From positions 1 through 22,652 of IMG/VR virus record IMGVR_UViG_3300019752_000022: a DNA stretch of 22,652 nt; one strand, 5' to 3'. Each line of letters opens with the position of its first letter. Positions within the stretch are counted from its first letter, which is position 1. Shown here piece after piece: positions 20,336 to 22,652 of this stretch. The stretch comes from a virus. Made by a program: the position numbers and the translations under genes. The notes beneath the pieces were generated by a model. The model saw only the letters and a list, made by a program, of their open reading frames with translations. It was not told where the DNA came from and ran no database searches.

Positions 20336-21502
20336 ATGGCTATATTCAAAGCCGTTGTACATTCCGAGTACGCGCAAATCCCTAATTCAACCCTGCAAGA
20401 CAAGTCGCTCACTTTTGAGGCTCGCGGGCTTCTGGCTATGCTACTGTCTCTTCCTGAAGATTGGGAAATCCACAAGAGCTGGCTTCAGGGTCAATCCGTA
20501 AAGTGCGGTCGTGACAAGCTGACCAGAATGCTAAAAGAGCTGCAGGATTCTGGTTACGTCAGAAAGAAAATGAATCAGCGTGATGATGGGAAATTCTCCG
20601 ACATTGATTGGCTTGTATACCCAACCGCACAACTGAAAACCCGTTCAACGGAAAACCCGTCCGACGGAAAACCCGCAACTACAAAAGAAACAATTAAACA
20701 AAGAAACAAAAATACAAATATTGGCACACCTAACGGCATGCCCTGTAAAACCTGCGGTGGTGTTGGCAAGGGAATGGACGGGTTTGGCAATTACACAAAG
20801 TTACCGTGCCATGACTGCCAAGGCTCTGGAGTGATCGAAGAGCAGCCCTGCAAATTATGCGATGGCAATAAATATCTGGATGCGAAAAAACACGATTGGG
20901 ACTCAGGGACTGTTACGACGGAAAAAGTTAAATGCCCTGACTGCAACGGCACCGGAGTTGCTCCAGTAAAAACAGGATGCTGGATTTGTGAGCGCGAAGA
21001 AGGAACAGGCCCAGGGTGTGCAACGTGCAAGCCTGAGGTCACCGGCACTAATCAACCATCGGCACCGAATCCAGAACAGACGGCAATCGAGAACGCAAAG
21101 ACCAAGGGTTCCGCGCCGTATCCTGACGAATTTGAATGGGTCTGGAAAAACAAACCCCAGCGAATTGGTGCAAACCCGAAGAGGAAAGCCTACAACGCCT
21201 GCCGTGCAAGACTCAAAGAAGGCGCAACATGGCGGGAGCTGGCTGAGGGCATGAAGCGCTATTCCGAACACTGCAAAACTGAACAGAAGCTGAACAGCCA
21301 GTACGTGATGCAACTCGCAACCTTCTTCGGCCCTGACGAGCATTTCAAGGAGCAATGGCAGACGCAGCAGAAGGCGCAGGAAGGCGCGCAAGCCGAAAAC
21401 CCTACTACTGACCCAGAGTCATACACAAAAGCCCCAGAAATAACGCAGGAACAGCTAGAATCGACATCAAAACAATTATCTAACCTAAAGGGGCTGCTGT
21501 GA
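20336..21502 (+). CDS. Replication-associated winged-helix protein with DnaJ-like zinc repeats
   Basis: A 388-aa protein directly upstream of the DnaB gene, the slot of phage replication initiators or helicase loaders. Residues 1-95 form a winged-helix domain (FEARGLLAMLLSLPEDWEIH, then RDKLTRMLKELQDSGYVRKK). Residues 137-231 hold a cysteine cluster of the DnaJ type: CKTCGGVG, CHDCQGSG, CKLCDGNK, CPDCNGTG, then CWIC and CATC. The C-terminal part (FEWVWKNKPQRIGANPKRKA, YNACRARLKEGATWRELAEG) looks like a small helical domain often found in such proteins. GAGGT six bases upstream of the ATG fixes the start, which is about 20 bases beyond structured leader 2. The stop shares a base with the helicase start (TGATG). 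Confidence 0.78.
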   Translation: MAIFKAVVHSEYAQIPNSTLQDKSLTFEARGLLAMLLSLPEDWEIHKSWLQGQSVKCGRDKLTRMLKELQDSGYVRKKMNQRDDGKFSDIDWLVYPTAQLKTRSTENPSDGKPATTKETIKQRNKNTNIGTPNGMPCKTCGGVGKGMDGFGNYTKLPCHDCQGSGVIEEQPCKLCDGNKYLDAKKHDWDSGTVTTEKVKCPDCNGTGVAPVKTGCWICEREEGTGPGCATCKPEVTGTNQPSAPNPEQTAIENAKTKGSAPYPDEFEWVWKNKPQRIGANPKRKAYNACRARLKEGATWRELAEGMKRYSEHCKTEQKLNSQYVMQLATFFGPDEHFKEQWQTQQKAQEGAQAENPTTDPESYTKAPEITQEQLESTSKQLSNLKGLL

Positions 21503-22652
21503 TGATCTGGAGTAACGAGGCGGAGCAGTCGGTTCTTGGCGCTCTCATGCTGGAGCCGATGGCATGGGACAAGCTGCAAGACATCTCAATCACGGAATCA
21601 GATTTTTACGAAGGCAGGCATCGACTGATCTTTTCGGCAATCTCTGAACTGTCAAACGCTGGCAAACCGGTTGACGTTGTAACGCTGGCCGAAACCATGG
21701 ATGACTCCAACAAGCTGGCTGATGCTGGTGGGGCTGACTATCTGGCATGGCTGGTGGACGCTACCCCGACAATTGAAAACGTCGCGGCCTACGGTGAGAT
21801 TGTCGTAGAACGAAGCCGAAAACGTCAGTATCAACAGGTCGGCCTGTCCATTGGCGACATGATCGAGTCTGGCGGTGATGTGCTGGAAATTGAGGGCCAT
21901 ATAGCAACAGAGCTGGCCCGCATATCAACTGGCGGATCAAAAACAACGGTGATGAGTGCCAAGCAGGCCGCTGCCGCGCTGATTGCCAGACTGGAACGCG
22001 ACGGTGACGAAGACGGCCCGCAAATGACAACCGGCATCCCAGACCTTGACGCCTTGTATCGACCGGAAAAGGGGCGGCTTACCGTCATTGCTGGGCGACC
22101 AGGCATGGGAAAATCTACACTGGCGGGGAATATCGCTGAGGCCAACGCTACCGGTGACAACCAGATACCGGCCTTGGTGATGACGATGGAAATGCCGCAC
22201 GAAGAGCAGGCTAGCCGGTTCGTCGCGTCAATGGGGCGTGTTGAATCTGAATTCCTGCGCAGTCCGAAGGCGTTTGCGAACCCTGACGACCAGTGGCCGA
22301 AACTGGCAGCCGGTGTAACGATGTTCAAGGATTCGCTGATTGATATTGACTACTGTCCCGGCACGGACGCAAACCAATTGCGTTCAAAGATCCGGTCGTG
22401 GTGTCGAATGCAACCGGTTTACCAGGAGCGTGGTGATGCTCTGGTGGTTATTGACTATTTGGGTCTGATTAAGTTATCCGGCGCGAGCAATCGCGTCCAT
22501 GAACTGGGAGCCGTGACGAAGATGCTTAAGACGCTGGCCGGTGAACTTGGCATTGCGATTATCCTGCTCCACCAGCTAAATCGTGGCCTTGAACAGCGAC
22601 CAGACAAACGCCCGCAAATGTCCGACCTTCGGGATTCTGGAGAGATTGAAGA
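21502..22652 (+). CDS. dnaB: Replicative DNA helicase, DnaB family (3' partial)
   Basis: At least 383 codons of a phage DnaB-type helicase, which unwinds the replication fork as a hexamer. The N-terminal domain begins SNEAEQSVLGALMLEPMAWD and contains DFYEGRHRLIFSAI and GKPVDVVTLAETM, as in DnaB. The linker leads to TTGIPDLDALYRPEKGRLTV. Walker A GRPGMGKST is at residues 198-206, EMPHEEQASRF follows, Walker B LVVIDYLGLI is near residue 314, and the HQLNRGLEQRPDKRPQMSDL stretch with RDSGEIE is the usual end of the catalytic core. The gene runs off the right edge with roughly 50-80 residues missing, judging by family length. The start overlaps the upstream stop by one base. Confidence 0.95.
   Translation, partial: MIWSNEAEQSVLGALMLEPMAWDKLQDISITESDFYEGRHRLIFSAISELSNAGKPVDVVTLAETMDDSNKLADAGGADYLAWLVDATPTIENVAAYGEIVVERSRKRQYQQVGLSIGDMIESGGDVLEIEGHIATELARISTGGSKTTVMSAKQAAAALIARLERDGDEDGPQMTTGIPDLDALYRPEKGRLTVIAGRPGMGKSTLAGNIAEANATGDNQIPALVMTMEMPHEEQASRFVASMGRVESEFLRSPKAFANPDDQWPKLAAGVTMFKDSLIDIDYCPGTDANQLRSKIRSWCRMQPVYQERGDALVVIDYLGLIKLSGASNRVHELGAVTKMLKTLAGELGIAIILLHQLNRGLEQRPDKRPQMSDLRDSGEIE

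Noticed and set aside
1-22652. tRNA genes, CRISPR arrays, insertion sequences, integrase or att site
   Set aside because: None was seen on reading; no cloverleaf ending, spaced repeat array, transposase motif or tyrosine recombinase frame was found.

Overview
The window is part of a tailed phage or prophage with siphovirus-type (long, non-contractile) tail genes. The host is most likely a gammaproteobacterium. The grounds are sigma70-like promoters, strong Shine-Dalgarno sites, coding GC slightly above 50 % in sampled lines, and families common in gammaproteobacterial prophages: Rha/KilAC antirepressors, DUF551, ERF plus YqaJ recombination, and a DnaB helicase. The host genus cannot be read from the sequence. 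No integrase, lysis gene, terminase, tRNA or CRISPR array is visible.

Layout. (1) Bases 1-11244, plus strand, form a late structural operon with mostly overlapping stop/start codons. It runs: Mu F-like head protein (cut by the left edge), HK97 gp10-like protein, tail terminator, tail tube, tail assembly chaperone with a probable -1 frameshift extension, tape measure, two tandem paralogous minor tail proteins, a DUF1833-like protein, a J-like tail tip protein, and a large tailspike. (2) Bases 11251-13347, minus strand, form a recombination operon: a 101-aa unknown, an ERF annealing protein, a YqaJ exonuclease and a small protein with a Gln/Pro-rich tail. (3) Bases 13367-13414 are a symmetric control region. 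A perfect 12-bp inverted repeat carries the -35 boxes of two overlapping, oppositely directed promoters, one for the recombination operon and one for the rightward early genes. (4) Bases 13430-16379 hold a Cro-like protein, two tiny membrane proteins and small accessory genes. (5) Bases 16383-16910 hold a moron-like cassette: one unknown AT-richer gene bounded by near-identical terminators, each followed by a candidate promoter. (6) Bases 16962-20335 look like an immunity/antirepression region: an XRE regulator, a Rha-KilAC antirepressor, two zinc-binding proteins, a second antirepressor interrupted by a frameshift, and three leaders driven by extended -10 promoters. (7) From 20336 to the right edge is replication: a winged-helix protein with a DnaJ-like cysteine cluster, then DnaB (cut by the edge).

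The most striking signal is a pair of structured RNAs at about 18311-18384 and 20241-20316. They differ widely in sequence but fold alike. Each sits just downstream of a TGCTATAAT promoter and forms a closing stem, a first hairpin with a bulged T and a six-base loop, and a second hairpin with a six-base loop. In each copy the two loops are perfectly complementary (CGCTAA/TTAGCG in one, TTGCAG/CTGCAA in the other), predicting a kissing-loop fold. A 5' hairpin in each copy competes with the closing stem. Placement beside antirepressors recalls the C4/CI antisense immunity RNAs of phages P1 and P4. That assignment is inference; the paired geometry is read directly from the sequence.
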